NCBI RefSeq assembly: GCF_017497975.1
Contig: NZ_JAGDEL010000037.1
Location: 1-45,285, forward strand
DNA length: 45,285 nucleotides
Source of the DNA: Metabacillus bambusae
Lineage (GTDB): Bacteria; Bacillota; Bacilli; Bacillales; Bacillaceae
Reading direction: 5' to 3'
Position 1 is the first letter of the stretch, and the number at the start of each line of letters is the position of its first letter. Position numbers and translations under genes: made by a program. This document shows positions 25,644-33,655 of the stretch, one piece after another. Below the pieces are notes generated by a model, which searched no databases, had not been told where the DNA came from, and worked only from the letters and a program-made list of their open reading frames with translations.

Positions 25644-26267
25644 CTATACTTCTCTTCTTGCAATTCCATGTGTTAAATTTTTCAATTGTTCTTGAGTAGC
25701 CATTCCATTAATTGATACTTTACCGTCTTCACCAATACGAACTTCGATTTTATTTGATGCTTTATTTAGAGCTTTTTCCAAATGTTTATATCTGTCAGTT
25801 AAAAATCGATAATTTTGATTAGCCGAACCAATCCAAGGTCTACTTAAATCAAGTTGTTCTTCTACAAAGGGGCCATCAATTAATAAATCCGTAATAGATA
25901 ATAGTTCCTGCCAACCTGATCTATTACTCTTATTTTCTATTAAAAATCCATACGTATAGCCACTAAAGGTCATAATAGATAGTCCAATTTCTTTAAGCCT
26001 TCTTCCTAAAGTCGCTAAAGCTTCTGCTTGGTCGAAAGGCTCACCCCCTAAGAAAGTTACACCCTCTATTTGATTCTTTATCATACTAGATTTAATTTCT
26101 TCAAATAGCTCATCAATCGGTGTATTTTCTCCGCCATCTTTTCTCCATGTCCATGGGACCCCACAACCTTTACAATGTATAGAACATCCTTGAACCCATA
26201 GACATGCTCTATTTCCTGGACCTTCAACAGCTGTGAAAGGTAGAAAACGGTGAATTCTTACTTTCAT
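25644..26267 (-). CDS. NrdG-like radical SAM activating protein
   Basis: Radical SAM enzyme of 207 residues. The iron-sulfur motif is C28-x3-C32-x2-C35 (QGCSIHCKGC), SAM contacts include FLGGEPFD at 73-79 and TFSGYTYG, and the C-terminal half contains LIDGPFVEEQLDL and GSANQNYRFL as in class III ribonucleotide reductase activases. No NrdD or other glycyl-radical enzyme is in the window. It instead overlaps the preceding membrane HhH gene at TAATG and precedes the Ycf46-like AAA gene. It may therefore generate a radical on, or modify, a different partner. The frame after its TAG stop remains open for 53 further codons. Confidence 0.82.
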   Translation of the reverse strand: MKVRIHRFLPFTAVEGPGNRACLWVQGCSIHCKGCGVPWTWRKDGGENTPIDELFEEIKSSMIKNQIEGVTFLGGEPFDQAEALATLGRRLKEIGLSIMTFSGYTYGFLIENKSNRSGWQELLSITDLLIDGPFVEEQLDLSRPWIGSANQNYRFLTDRYKHLEKALNKASNKIEVRIGEDGKVSINGMATQEQLKNLTHGIARREV

Positions 26268-27001
26268 TAGAAGTCAACAATCCTTCCACTTTTTTCTTCA
26301 GAATTTTTAGAAACCTGATTTTCCAATTTTGAAAATTCTACATAAGGTTTTATGCGTTCTCTAACGTGGGGTTTTAATTGAAGTAATTCAGCAAAATCAT
26401 CTATAGAGGAAAATCCCCCTTTTTGCTCCCTGATCGTCATTACTTTTTTAGCAAGGATAGCACCTATAGAAGGAATCGAAGCAATTTCCTCTTCACTACT
26501 AGTATTAATATCAACTGGTGTAATCGTTTCCTGTACGGTATTATTTTTAACTACTTGATTGTCTTTTTTGAGAACAGTTTTGAATGTTTGATCATTATTG
26601 GAACTATTTTGTCCCTCAGTTTCATATTCTTTCTGAATAGATTGTCGTAATTGATCAATATGATTATTATCAATTTTCTTATATTGCTCCAGACGTATTA
26701 AATACTCCGGTCTTACTTTAATAGCATGAAAAATAGATCCGATCCATGAAATCATAAGGGCGCCAAATGCCGCATCAGATAATCCACTTTCCTGACTCAC
26801 TGTTTCAGTGCTAATAATGTAGACGATAAAAGGTATCGCGTAAATTATTCCCCAAATTGTCCATTTCCTTTGTTTAACTCGATATGCAATATAGAAAAAC
26901 GATATATAGTTAAAAAAACCTAATGTTGCTATTGTCCAAAGCATCCATATAGAATTCATTAACTCCCATGTCCTACCCTTAGAAGTAATTTTTTTAGCCA
27001 A
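26267..27001 (-). CDS. Membrane protein with a C-terminal helix-hairpin-helix domain
   Basis: The protein is 244 residues. Three hydrophobic segments (about 15-33, 46-63 and 77-95) make up the N-terminal half. A hydrophilic linker follows (about 105-165), then a ComEA-like helix-hairpin-helix region (about 172-230: EEEIASIPSIGAILAKKVMTI, QKGGFSSIDDFAELLQL). The tail ends in a hydrophobic/acidic GRIVDF, close to the AAA protein's GRTIDF. Helix-hairpin-helix pairs usually bind DNA backbone or protein partners. The start is TTG at the first base after the DUF2997 stop codon, with AAGGAGG upstream, so translation is coupled. It is probably the membrane anchor or scaffold of the set. Confidence 0.72.
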   Translation of the reverse strand: MAKKITSKGRTWELMNSIWMLWTIATLGFFNYISFFYIAYRVKQRKWTIWGIIYAIPFIVYIISTETVSQESGLSDAAFGALMISWIGSIFHAIKVRPEYLIRLEQYKKIDNNHIDQLRQSIQKEYETEGQNSSNNDQTFKTVLKKDNQVVKNNTVQETITPVDINTSSEEEIASIPSIGAILAKKVMTIREQKGGFSSIDDFAELLQLKPHVRERIKPYVEFSKLENQVSKNSEEKSGRIVDF

Positions 27002-27214
27002 TTACCTTTCCTCCTTTAGCTTTTGTATAACTGTTTCACTTATGTTTACATTCGTTTCTAAGTATTCTGATGTATACTCAGAATCGATTGTCTCAGCATC
27101 TAACATTTGTTCTAATATTTGAATGAATTCCAAACATTTCTTCCCTTTAATACCAAGAGTTTCAGCCTTGATTTTCCCATCAATTCCTATTTCAATCCTC
27201 ACTCTTTTCTCCAT
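27002..27214 (-). CDS. DUF2997 family small protein
   Basis: The protein is 70 residues. The pattern I-x-I-x-x-DGKI-x-x-E-x-x-GIKGKKCLE followed by LE-x-x-L and SEYTSEYLE matches my memory of DUF2997 proteins, which in cyanobacteria lie next to ycf35 (DUF1257). Function is unknown. One invariant-looking cysteine (in GKKCLEF) could be a redox, metal or modification site. It starts 15 bases after the DUF1257-like gene with TAGGAG upstream, and its stop abuts the HhH gene. Its small size makes it a candidate substrate or adaptor for the radical SAM enzyme. Confidence 0.7.
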   Translation of the reverse strand: MEKRVRIEIGIDGKIKAETLGIKGKKCLEFIQILEQMLDAETIDSEYTSEYLETNVNISETVIQKLKEER

Positions 27215-27229
27215 CTCTATTCTCCTATC

Positions 27230-27661
27230 TCACACTTTAAACGTTAAAACAATTGAGTTTTGTTCATTCACCATTTCTGTTTCTAAAACCATTCCTTGTT
27301 CCTTTGCTCTTTGAATTAATTTTTTATATGTTTCCTGTTGAACGAGATGAGTATATTCTTCCTCAAGATTTGATAAAAACTGCTGAGCATCCTCTAGTTT
27401 TATCGTAGAATCAAATATTGCTTCAAAAACAGAATCGTCATTTTTTAAGAGACCAATATTAAAATCTTCTATACTTAGCGCATGATCCTCTGTTCGATAT
27501 GAACAACCATATTGTTCTAAAGCTTTTTTTACGAGTATTTCATCATTCATGAAAGATTGAAGTTTATAACTACTTCTATTTTCAAATTTCTTTTCAAAGC
27601 GATTACTCGCAAGCTGAGTAACTGAAATTGCAACAGGAATTAATACTAGTTCAATACTCAC
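27230..27661 (-). CDS. Ycf35/DUF1257-like protein
   Basis: The protein is 143 residues. The C-terminal half (FLSNLEEEYTHL, YKKLIQRAKEQGMVLETE, IVLTF) follows the conserved C terminus of Ycf35/DUF1257 proteins (a Y...Y-x-x-V-x-x-x-A-x-EQGF-x-V-x-E pattern). The N-terminal half is diverged: the usual MSHF start is replaced by MSIELVLIPVAIS, a hydrophobic stretch. Function is unknown. It is the first gene of the tightly spaced block leading to DUF2997, HhH, radical SAM and AAA genes. The start is GTG. The family assignment rests on the C terminus and gene context, so it could be a distant member. Confidence 0.65.
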   Translation of the reverse strand: MSIELVLIPVAISVTQLASNRFEKKFENRSSYKLQSFMNDEILVKKALEQYGCSYRTEDHALSIEDFNIGLLKNDDSVFEAIFDSTIKLEDAQQFLSNLEEEYTHLVQQETYKKLIQRAKEQGMVLETEMVNEQNSIVLTFKV

Positions 27662-27763
27662 AGCGAACCCTCCATCTATAACAAAAAAGTGCAGAACAAT
27701 GCTTTACAATCTTTATTAAAAACTAATATGACTATACAATTAGTTCTTATAATATTATACAAT

Positions 27764-27838
27764 AAAGACTATGTATTTTAGTAAAAAATTGGAATGATTG
27801 TATGTAAGAAAAAAACATTTCTGTACTACATAGTCTTT
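27764..27838. repeat. Inverted repeat between the lipoprotein gene and the Ycf35-like operon
   Basis: AAAGACTATGTA (27764-27775) and its exact complement TACATAGTCTTT (27827-27838) are separated by 51 bases. It may be a transcript stem ending the lipoprotein mRNA, or a two-site operator for the operon. TATAAT-like sequences lie just downstream on the minus strand (near 27752-27757). Confidence 0.5.
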
Positions 27839-27944
27839 TATGTCTTTAATTATATCGGTAATATTGTCCTTCTCTTTAGTTACATTGAATTCTTATAGAT
27901 GTTGATAAGATATAAACTTAAGCCAAAACCAAAACCAAAATCAA

Positions 27945-28646
27945 TTAATAAAAGAAATTACGTACCGCATAATACATGGTTTTTAATAACCCAATTAGTG
28001 AAGGAAAGATATCATATAAAGTTTGAAGTGGACTTGTAATAAAACCAACAATAAATCCGATTGGAAGCATAATAATTGCCAGTATTAGACCAATTAGAGC
28101 ATAAAAGATATCCAAAACAATAAACCAAACGCTAGCTCCCTGAATCACTAAGTTACCTAATTGAAAACCTGTTTCCATTTCACCTATATATAAATCTGTT
28201 CTAATATTTGATACTAGTTTTGCTGGAGTATTAATAATGTACGAGAAGTTGTATGTAGACATCGTAGTTGCACTAAAAGTTTCAGTTAATAAACGACCTT
28301 CATCACCCGGGAGCAAAATGTGGTATTTTAAATCACCTTCTCCCCATGCATATGCTAGTTCTCTCATTTCCTTTGGAGAAGAAACAAGAGTTTTTCTAGA
28401 AGCTGTTTGAGCTCCATAAATTAGTTCAGTTCTCCTTAACTTTCCAAAATTTTCAACCTCTTGTAGAATTAATTCAAAATCAGTAGTTTGATTTTTCACA
28501 GACTCTTCATTATTAAAATTTATAAATGAAGATGAAATAATTTGTTTTGCACGATAAGAATCAATTTCTTCTTGCCTTGGTGCTTGACAGCCAGCTAAAA
28601 TTGTTAAAAGTAAAACTAAAAGAATAAATTTTAAACCATTCTGCAT
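27945..28646 (-). CDS. Lipoprotein with a C-terminal membrane region
   Basis: The protein is 233 residues. A signal peptide (residues 1-19) ends in the lipobox LAGC with acylated C20. A hydrophilic domain follows (about 25-150). The C-terminal part is strongly hydrophobic (about 168-205, with a second short segment near 210-225), so it would be both lipid-anchored and membrane-spanning. I do not recognise the family. It lies 283 bases upstream of the Ycf35-like gene on the same strand. It may be an accessory of that set or an independent gene, since an inverted repeat separates them. Confidence 0.6.
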   Translation of the reverse strand: MQNGLKFILLVLLLTILAGCQAPRQEEIDSYRAKQIISSSFINFNNEESVKNQTTDFELILQEVENFGKLRRTELIYGAQTASRKTLVSSPKEMRELAYAWGEGDLKYHILLPGDEGRLLTETFSATTMSTYNFSYIINTPAKLVSNIRTDLYIGEMETGFQLGNLVIQGASVWFIVLDIFYALIGLILAIIMLPIGFIVGFITSPLQTLYDIFPSLIGLLKTMYYAVRNFFY

Positions 28647-28857
28647 GTTTCCACCCTTTTCTCACTAATTAAATATAGTATTATTTCATAAGACTTTATA
28701 CCTAATTTTAATCGTATAATGTCTAATTTTACAATTATTAGCCTCCTATAACATTTGTTTAAGTGAAAACAGTTTTATAGATAGCGATTGTGAGTCTCGG
28801 TGCCTGTCACTCTCCCCCGTTCTGGGTAAAGCCTAAGTAAATTTCTCCATAAAAAAA

Positions 28858-28903
28858 ACTGCACCTCAAATTGTTAGTCGAGTCTAACAATTTGGGTGCA
28901 GTT
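28858..28903 (-). terminator. Strong terminator of sstT
   Basis: On the minus strand a roughly 20-bp stem (ACTGCACC...AATTGTTAG with CTAACAATT...GGTGCAGT) is followed by eight T residues. Confidence 0.9.
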
Positions 28904-28929
28904 TAACCGTAGATAAGAAGATTTCTTCT

Positions 28930-30168
28930 TTATGCTGTTTTCTGGATATCTATTTTCTTTCCTTCTTTACGCCATTCTTTATATTCAGCCGTTGCTGTGA
29001 AAAGTACGTCCGTCGATGAGTTAAGCGCCGTCTCACAAGAGTCTTGTAGAACCCCTATAATAAAGCCTACCCCAACTACCTGCATAGCAACATCAGCAGG
29101 GATTCCAAATAAGCTACATGCTAGAGGAATCAGTAATAAGGAACCGCCAGCAACCCCTGAAGCACCACAAGCACTTATAGCTGACAGTACACTGAGAAGG
29201 ATTGCTGTAGGGATGTCTACTTGAATACCTAGAGTATGAACCGCTGCGAGCGTCAATACAGAAATCGTAACAGCAGCACCAGCCATATTGATTGTTGCAC
29301 CTAATGGGATGGATACTGAGTAATTATCCTTATTCAAACCTAGATTTTCACATAACCTCATATTTACAGGAATATTTGAAGCTGAGCTACGTGTAAAGAA
29401 TGCTGTAATCCCACTTTCCTTTAAGCATTTAAAAACTAGCGGGTAAGGATTTTGCTTTATAGCTGCGAACACAATAATTGGATTGACAACCAGCGCCACA
29501 AAGAACATGCAACCAAGCAAAACAGCAAGTAATCTTCCATAGCTTAGTAACGATTCCAATCCATTTGTAGTAATAGATTCAAAGACTAAACCCATGATTC
29601 CTAATGGAGCAAACTTAATAACCCAAGTAACCATTTTGGATACAGCCTCTGAAAAATTAGAAATCAACGTTTTCGTCGTATCAGGTGCATTTCTTAAAGC
29701 CAAACCTAGGAGGATCGCCCAAGCTAAAATACCGATATAGTTCCCATTGGCAATTGCATTTACAGGGTTATCAACAACGTTCAACAGCAATGTTTTGAGA
29801 ACCTCTGCAACACCGCCAGGAGCCGTAAAACCCTCAGCACCCTTTGTAAGTGTTAAACCTACAGGAAAAATAAAACTTGCAATAACTGCGATAAGTGCAG
29901 CTAAAAATGTCCCTAAAAGATAAAGGAAGATAATGGACTTCATGTTTGTTTGATGACCTTTCTTGTGTTGAGCGATGGCCGACATAACCAAGAAAAGTAC
30001 TAACACAGGTGCAATTGCTTTCAAAGCACCTACAAATAAAGATCCAAAAATGGCAACAGGTTGTGCTGCTTGTGGGATTGATACTGCTAGAATAATACCA
30101 ATAATCAAACCGATAATTATTTGTTTTACTAGACCGAGCTGACTCCACTTTTTCAGTATATTTTTCAT
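28930..30168 (-). CDS. sstT: Sodium/serine-threonine symporter SstT
   Basis: Imports serine and threonine with sodium; a member of the dicarboxylate/amino acid:cation symporter (DAACS) family, 412 residues. Eight transmembrane helices plus two re-entrant hairpins are expected. Signature segments include [13 protein letters not shown] (hairpin 1), [14 protein letters not shown], and [18 protein letters not shown] (hairpin 2), all typical of SstT rather than glutamate transporters. The gene is monocistronic, with a near-consensus promoter about 310 bases upstream and a strong terminator downstream. The long 5' leader suggests RNA-based control. Confidence 0.93.
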   Translation of the reverse strand: MKNILKKWSQLGLVKQIIIGLIIGIILAVSIPQAAQPVAIFGSLFVGALKAIAPVLVLFLVMSAIAQHKKGHQTNMKSIIFLYLLGTFLAALIAVIASFIFPVGLTLTKGAEGFTAPGGVAEVLKTLLLNVVDNPVNAIANGNYIGILAWAILLGLALRNAPDTTKTLISNFSEAVSKMVTWVIKFAPLGIMGLVFESITTNGLESLLSYGRLLAVLLGCMFFVALVVNPIIVFAAIKQNPYPLVFKCLKESGITAFFTRSSASNIPVNMRLCENLGLNKDNYSVSIPLGATINMAGAAVTISVLTLAAVHTLGIQVDIPTAILLSVLSAISACGASGVAGGSLLLIPLACSLFGIPADVAMQVVGVGFIIGVLQDSCETALNSSTDVLFTATAEYKEWRKEGKKIDIQKTA

Positions 30169-30512
30169 AGATATTCCCCCTCTTAATTAAAGTTAAAAAG
30201 TTATAACGAGGTATTCATTTCTCTTAATTTTGCGATAGTAATAAGTCTATTACTAATAAATAAGATCAAATAATAGCTGACTTTCATTTAAAATCTACCA
30301 ATCCAAGAACTGGAATTTGGCTTTTGATTCTTTCCTTCGGTGCTCTCTCAGAGTCTCTCCAAAGATTCATCTAATAGAGATCCTTATTAATAAATAGGTT
30401 TCTAGATAGACACCTTTCTTCCAGGGATGGACATTTTCACAAAATTCCACTGTGAAAAGACAACTGTCCTCCTGTTAAGTAGTATTATAGTCAGTTTTTA
30501 GATATATTACAA
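30169..30512 (-). promoter_or_regulatory. sstT promoter and roughly 300-nt structured leader (candidate riboswitch)
   Basis: TTGTAA (30512-30507), 17 bases, then TATAAT (30489-30484) gives a start near 30477 and a leader of about 309 nt. The leader opens with a hairpin (GGACA...TGTCC enclosing TTTTCACA/TGTGAAAA, about 30427-30468). A second stem (ATCTA/TAGAT) follows, then GGAGAG and CCGAAGG (about 30334-30360). The last pair recalls the 5' half of a glycine riboswitch aptamer, but the matching CTCTCAGG segment is missing. No ORF was found. 30541-30890 holds nothing I recognise apart from a GC-rich, T-tailed minus-strand stretch near 30719-30742. Confidence 0.5.
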
Positions 30513-30902
30513 TATTATTTTATATATTTGTAATTATCCAAATATTCAAACCAATATTGGAACTAAACAATTCTTGAAAACAATCTCGCGGCAAACTATA
30601 ACTATCTTAATAGAACTTAATTAACATAGAGATCGATCCATTCATGTACATCTCTGCAGGACACGAATTCATGACTAAAAACAATTCAATAAAATGATCT
30701 ATAAATAAAAGAAATAAAAAAGCCCGGCGCTCGGAACGGCCACTTCATCCCTATTAATTTTTCCTTACCAATAGCGAATAGCACTCTGATGTATGTTTAT
30801 CATGTTTATTATCTGACATCAACCTATTGTAAAAGTAACGTTCATCTTCAAGCAAGACAAGCATAGTATGGAATAACAGCCTTTCTGCTGGGAGGAATGA
30901 TC

Positions 30903-31829
30903 ATGACTCATTTTAGGTCGCAGTTAACTTCATCGGTTTATGCGACGATATCGATTAGTTTTTGGGGAGTCTCATTTGTATCGACGAAGGCAGTACTAGG
31001 AAAGCTTGATCCCTATTCTTTACTTGTTCTTCGTTTTGGAATAGGATCCTTATTATTACTATTACTTTTACTCATACAGCGTAACCGCCTAAAAGTCTCA
31101 ATTAACTACATACCACATATAATCGTACTAGGTATTCTTGGTGTATTTGTTCATCAGGTTCTTCAAGCAACAGCATTGTTAACGATCGATGCTTCTTCTG
31201 CTGGATGGCTCATCTCGTTTTCTCCTATCTTTACTGTCATCTTATCCATCCTTTTTTTACATGAAAAGATGAGTATAACGAAAGCTGTAGGAATGATACT
31301 GGCGATAACAGGTGTGCTGCTAGTCACAACAACAAGAAGTGGACAATCCTTTGAGTTTGCAATGAATATAGGCTTTCTTCTTATGATCTTGAGTACATTG
31401 AACTGGGCTGTTTATTCGGTGCTGTTAAAAAGCTTAAACATTCCTTATCCCCCTCTTTTAGTGACGTTTTACATGTGTTTACTAGGCTTGATTTTGACCA
31501 CACCCTTTATCATCCGAAACAGGGGGTGGGAATCCCTTTCTTTGCTAACCAATTCAGAGTGGGCCCATTTGTTGTTTCTTGGAGTCTTTGTTTCTGGCAT
31601 TGCCTACTGGTATTGGGGTAAGGCACTTGAAGGTTTAGAGGCTTCAAAGGTTTCTATGTTCCTATACTTGGAACCCATCACAACTTTAGTTGCAGCTGTT
31701 TTACTTTTAAAAGAAAAAGTTTTCATCATAAGTCTTACTGGAGGAATCATAATTATAATAGGAGTGATTATTGTTAATGGACAGATTGTACCTATGTTAT
31801 TGAGCCTTTTCACGAAAAAACGACTTTAG
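30903..31829 (+). CDS. EamA/DMT-family transporter, possibly a cysteine-pathway exporter
   Basis: Two EamA repeats with ten transmembrane helices in 308 residues from the preferred start. The first helix reads ISISFWGVSFVSTKAVL, and the second repeat contains SGIAYWYWGKALEGL and YLEPITTLVAAVLLL, the common C-terminal EamA signature. It is followed 12 bases later by cysteine dioxygenase, so the two are co-transcribed. Since some EamA proteins export cysteine-pathway metabolites, I infer a role in cysteine or sulfinate efflux. ATG 30903 is preferred because GGAGG lies 7-8 nt upstream; the ATG at 30897 is too close to it. Confidence 0.8.
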   Translation: MTHFRSQLTSSVYATISISFWGVSFVSTKAVLGKLDPYSLLVLRFGIGSLLLLLLLLIQRNRLKVSINYIPHIIVLGILGVFVHQVLQATALLTIDASSAGWLISFSPIFTVILSILFLHEKMSITKAVGMILAITGVLLVTTTRSGQSFEFAMNIGFLLMILSTLNWAVYSVLLKSLNIPYPPLLVTFYMCLLGLILTTPFIIRNRGWESLSLLTNSEWAHLLFLGVFVSGIAYWYWGKALEGLEASKVSMFLYLEPITTLVAAVLLLKEKVFIISLTGGIIIIIGVIIVNGQIVPMLLSLFTKKRL

Positions 31830-31841
31830 GAGGAGCGCTTC

Positions 31842-32426
31842 ATGACATTTACAAACAAGATAAGGAATGTTTTAGATTCCTTAAAAAATCCATCTAAAGC
31901 CGAGTTAAAAGACGCTCTATTACAGTTAGATATGACACTCGATAATCTTGCTCACTTACCAGAACCATCTGAGGGCAAGCCCTATAACAGAAAGCTTCTT
32001 TATAAAAATGAAGAAGTGGAACTGCTCGTGATGAATTGGTCCCAATTAGAATGTGCTCCTCATGATCATGGCAATTCCTTCGGCTGGATACAAGTGCTCT
32101 CCGGCACATCCCGTAATTCGGTTTATGAGGTGAACGGGAATGGCTTGCCTATCGAATTATTCCATGTGGATTATCAAAAAGGGACCTATTTTCATGCCCC
32201 CAAAAAGGCCATCCATAAAATGAAAGCAGCTATTCATACAGATTTGGTCACTCTCCATCTATATTCCCCTCCCATTACCGGAATGATCGTCTATGATTTA
32301 CCAAAATGTGCTGCATGTGTCGTATCAGATGATTGCGGAGCATGGTGGCCTGATGAACAATATCAGAAGGTAAAAGAGATTCGATTTAGAAAGACTTATA
32401 AAGGAAATGGCAGCTACAACAAGTAA
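31842..32426 (+). CDS. Cysteine dioxygenase family protein
   Basis: Cupin enzyme predicted to oxidise L-cysteine to cysteine sulfinate using ferrous iron and O2. The 3-His site is visible: H74 and H76 in APHDHGNSFGW and H125 in AIHKM; a Tyr in HLYSPP is the family's conserved tyrosine. The 194-residue length exceeds B. subtilis YubC (about 160). The extra C terminus carries a cysteine-rich stretch, C156-x2-C159-x5-C165 before GAWWP, which could bind metal. It is coupled to the EamA gene upstream, with GGAGG before the ATG. The pair reads as a cysteine detoxification or export unit. Confidence 0.82.
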   Translation: MTFTNKIRNVLDSLKNPSKAELKDALLQLDMTLDNLAHLPEPSEGKPYNRKLLYKNEEVELLVMNWSQLECAPHDHGNSFGWIQVLSGTSRNSVYEVNGNGLPIELFHVDYQKGTYFHAPKKAIHKMKAAIHTDLVTLHLYSPPITGMIVYDLPKCAACVVSDDCGAWWPDEQYQKVKEIRFRKTYKGNGSYNK

Positions 32427-32552
32427 AGAGTAAGTTGTGTATTTTTTGCTCGGGTACAAGCCACATAAAACAATTTAAGTCCATTTTGATTAGAAGAGCT
32501 TCGAGTACCATACTGCTTTCTGCTGAACACCCATGCAATATCTTTAAGTCAA

Positions 32553-32930
32553 CTAATTTCTTTTATTTTTTTGTAGTTCCAACAATCTGGATCTTAATTT
32601 CGGATCACTAGCATAGATATACAGCCCATGTATTCCTCTTTTCATAAGAACATTTAGAGAATTCAATATGATTTTTTCTTTTATACCATCGCTATTTTGG
32701 AATTCATCTTTTCCTCTAAAAGCTTCCGTGTCCTTATAATTCTCTGCAATAATTTTCAATTCATCTGTGTCCTCATCATATGAAATCGATGGACCCAAAA
32801 TAACACCAACATAATTTAAATCAAAACCTTGTATTGTATAAATCGACCCAACTTCCCTTACTGTTTCTGTTTTTTCTGCCCATGTAATATTTCCGTAGTC
32901 ACCATTCCAAGGGAGTTTATGCCTTGTCAA
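32553..32930 (-). pseudogene. Remnant of a DUF2075 (Schlafen-like) helicase, C-terminal part only
   Basis: The 125 codons match only the end of DUF2075 P-loop proteins (usually 400 or more residues): SIYTIQGFDLNYVGVILGP resembles the QGLE-x-DYIGVI segment, and LNVLMKRGIHGLYIYASDP resembles the terminal R-G-x-x-G-x-Y-x-Y motif. Walker A and B regions are absent, and the TTG at the frame's start has no convincing RBS. The adjacent MazG-like gene fits the frequent pairing of these families. I read it as a decayed defence or nucleic-acid-processing gene, although an expressed fragment cannot be excluded. Confidence 0.65.
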
Positions 32931-33025
32931 AAGGCATTGTTTTTATATCTATTTTACTCATATCGTATTCTACCTACCTCGTGATTGATGGCATTTTGAA
33001 GATGAACCAATATAAACCTACTACC

Positions 33026-33328
33026 TTACTTCTCTTTTTTAACTGGATATTTTAAAGCATTCTTCTCCATTTTCTTAAATGCTTCCTCTTCTAAATCTAC
33101 ATTCATTTTATCCGCTAACTGTAGAAGATATATAAATACATCCGCCATCTCTTCTTTAATGTTCTGTATAGATTCAGCAACCGCTTCCTCACTATTTCTC
33201 CATTGAAAATTTTCTAAGAGTTCATTCGCTTCTAATGATATAGAAATAGCTAAATCCTTTTCGTTGTGATAAGGGGCCCATCCCCTCTCATCTCTAAATT
33301 CAATAATTTTTTGCATAATATCTTTCAT
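33026..33328 (-). CDS. MazG-like nucleotide pyrophosphohydrolase
   Basis: Hydrolyses nucleoside triphosphates to monophosphates and pyrophosphate; a small all-alpha enzyme of 100 residues. The acidic metal-binding pattern is visible in SLEANELLENF (E-x-x-E) and IKEEMADVFIYLLQLAD (E-x-x-x-D). A conserved WAPYHNEKDLA precedes the first helix. Single-domain proteins of this type clean up aberrant nucleotides or act in phage-induced dNTP depletion. It is transcribed just before the DUF2075 remnant, suggesting the pair once formed an operon. Confidence 0.82.
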   Translation of the reverse strand: MKDIMQKIIEFRDERGWAPYHNEKDLAISISLEANELLENFQWRNSEEAVAESIQNIKEEMADVFIYLLQLADKMNVDLEEEAFKKMEKNALKYPVKKEK

Positions 33329-33616
33329 TATTAACCCACCTAGTTAAAATCATTTTTGTAAATATATACTATTTTATCATTTGTTCTAATGTGAATGTAA
33401 GTTGTAGGATCATAGTGTCAAATAGTTAATTATGAAGAAACATGAACATTAAGGCCTCTAATTAGCATGTTTGGTTTCACTTTGACTTGTGGACACGAGC
33501 ATCAAAAACACGGATTAACTCCTGATATTTTACTTCGTTTGATTGACCTGGCCGAAGTTAATGCTAATGGGAGTCTTAGAGTTCACTACCGGTTCTTGGC
33601 TTCTCCAAATAAATAG

Positions 33617-33655
33617 AAGCAGGTAATCCCTTATCGGGAACCTGCTTCTTCTTTC
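33617..33655 (-). terminator. Terminator of the rlmD operon
   Basis: GAAGCAGGT pairs with ACCTGCTTC, with inner TCCC/GGGA, and overlaps the gene's last codons. The T-rich tail is moderate. The gap to 33329 shows no convincing gene. Confidence 0.7.

Noticed and set aside
21722-28812. Recurring GTGCCTGTCAC motif (about 21726 and 28799)
   Set aside because: Too short and too few copies here to separate from chance or a common Bacillaceae intergenic motif; also loosely resembles GGGTGCCAG at 112-119.
33440-33617. Possible small plus-strand gene from the ATG near 33468
   Set aside because: An in-frame TGA after about 24 codons ends it, and no RBS precedes it.
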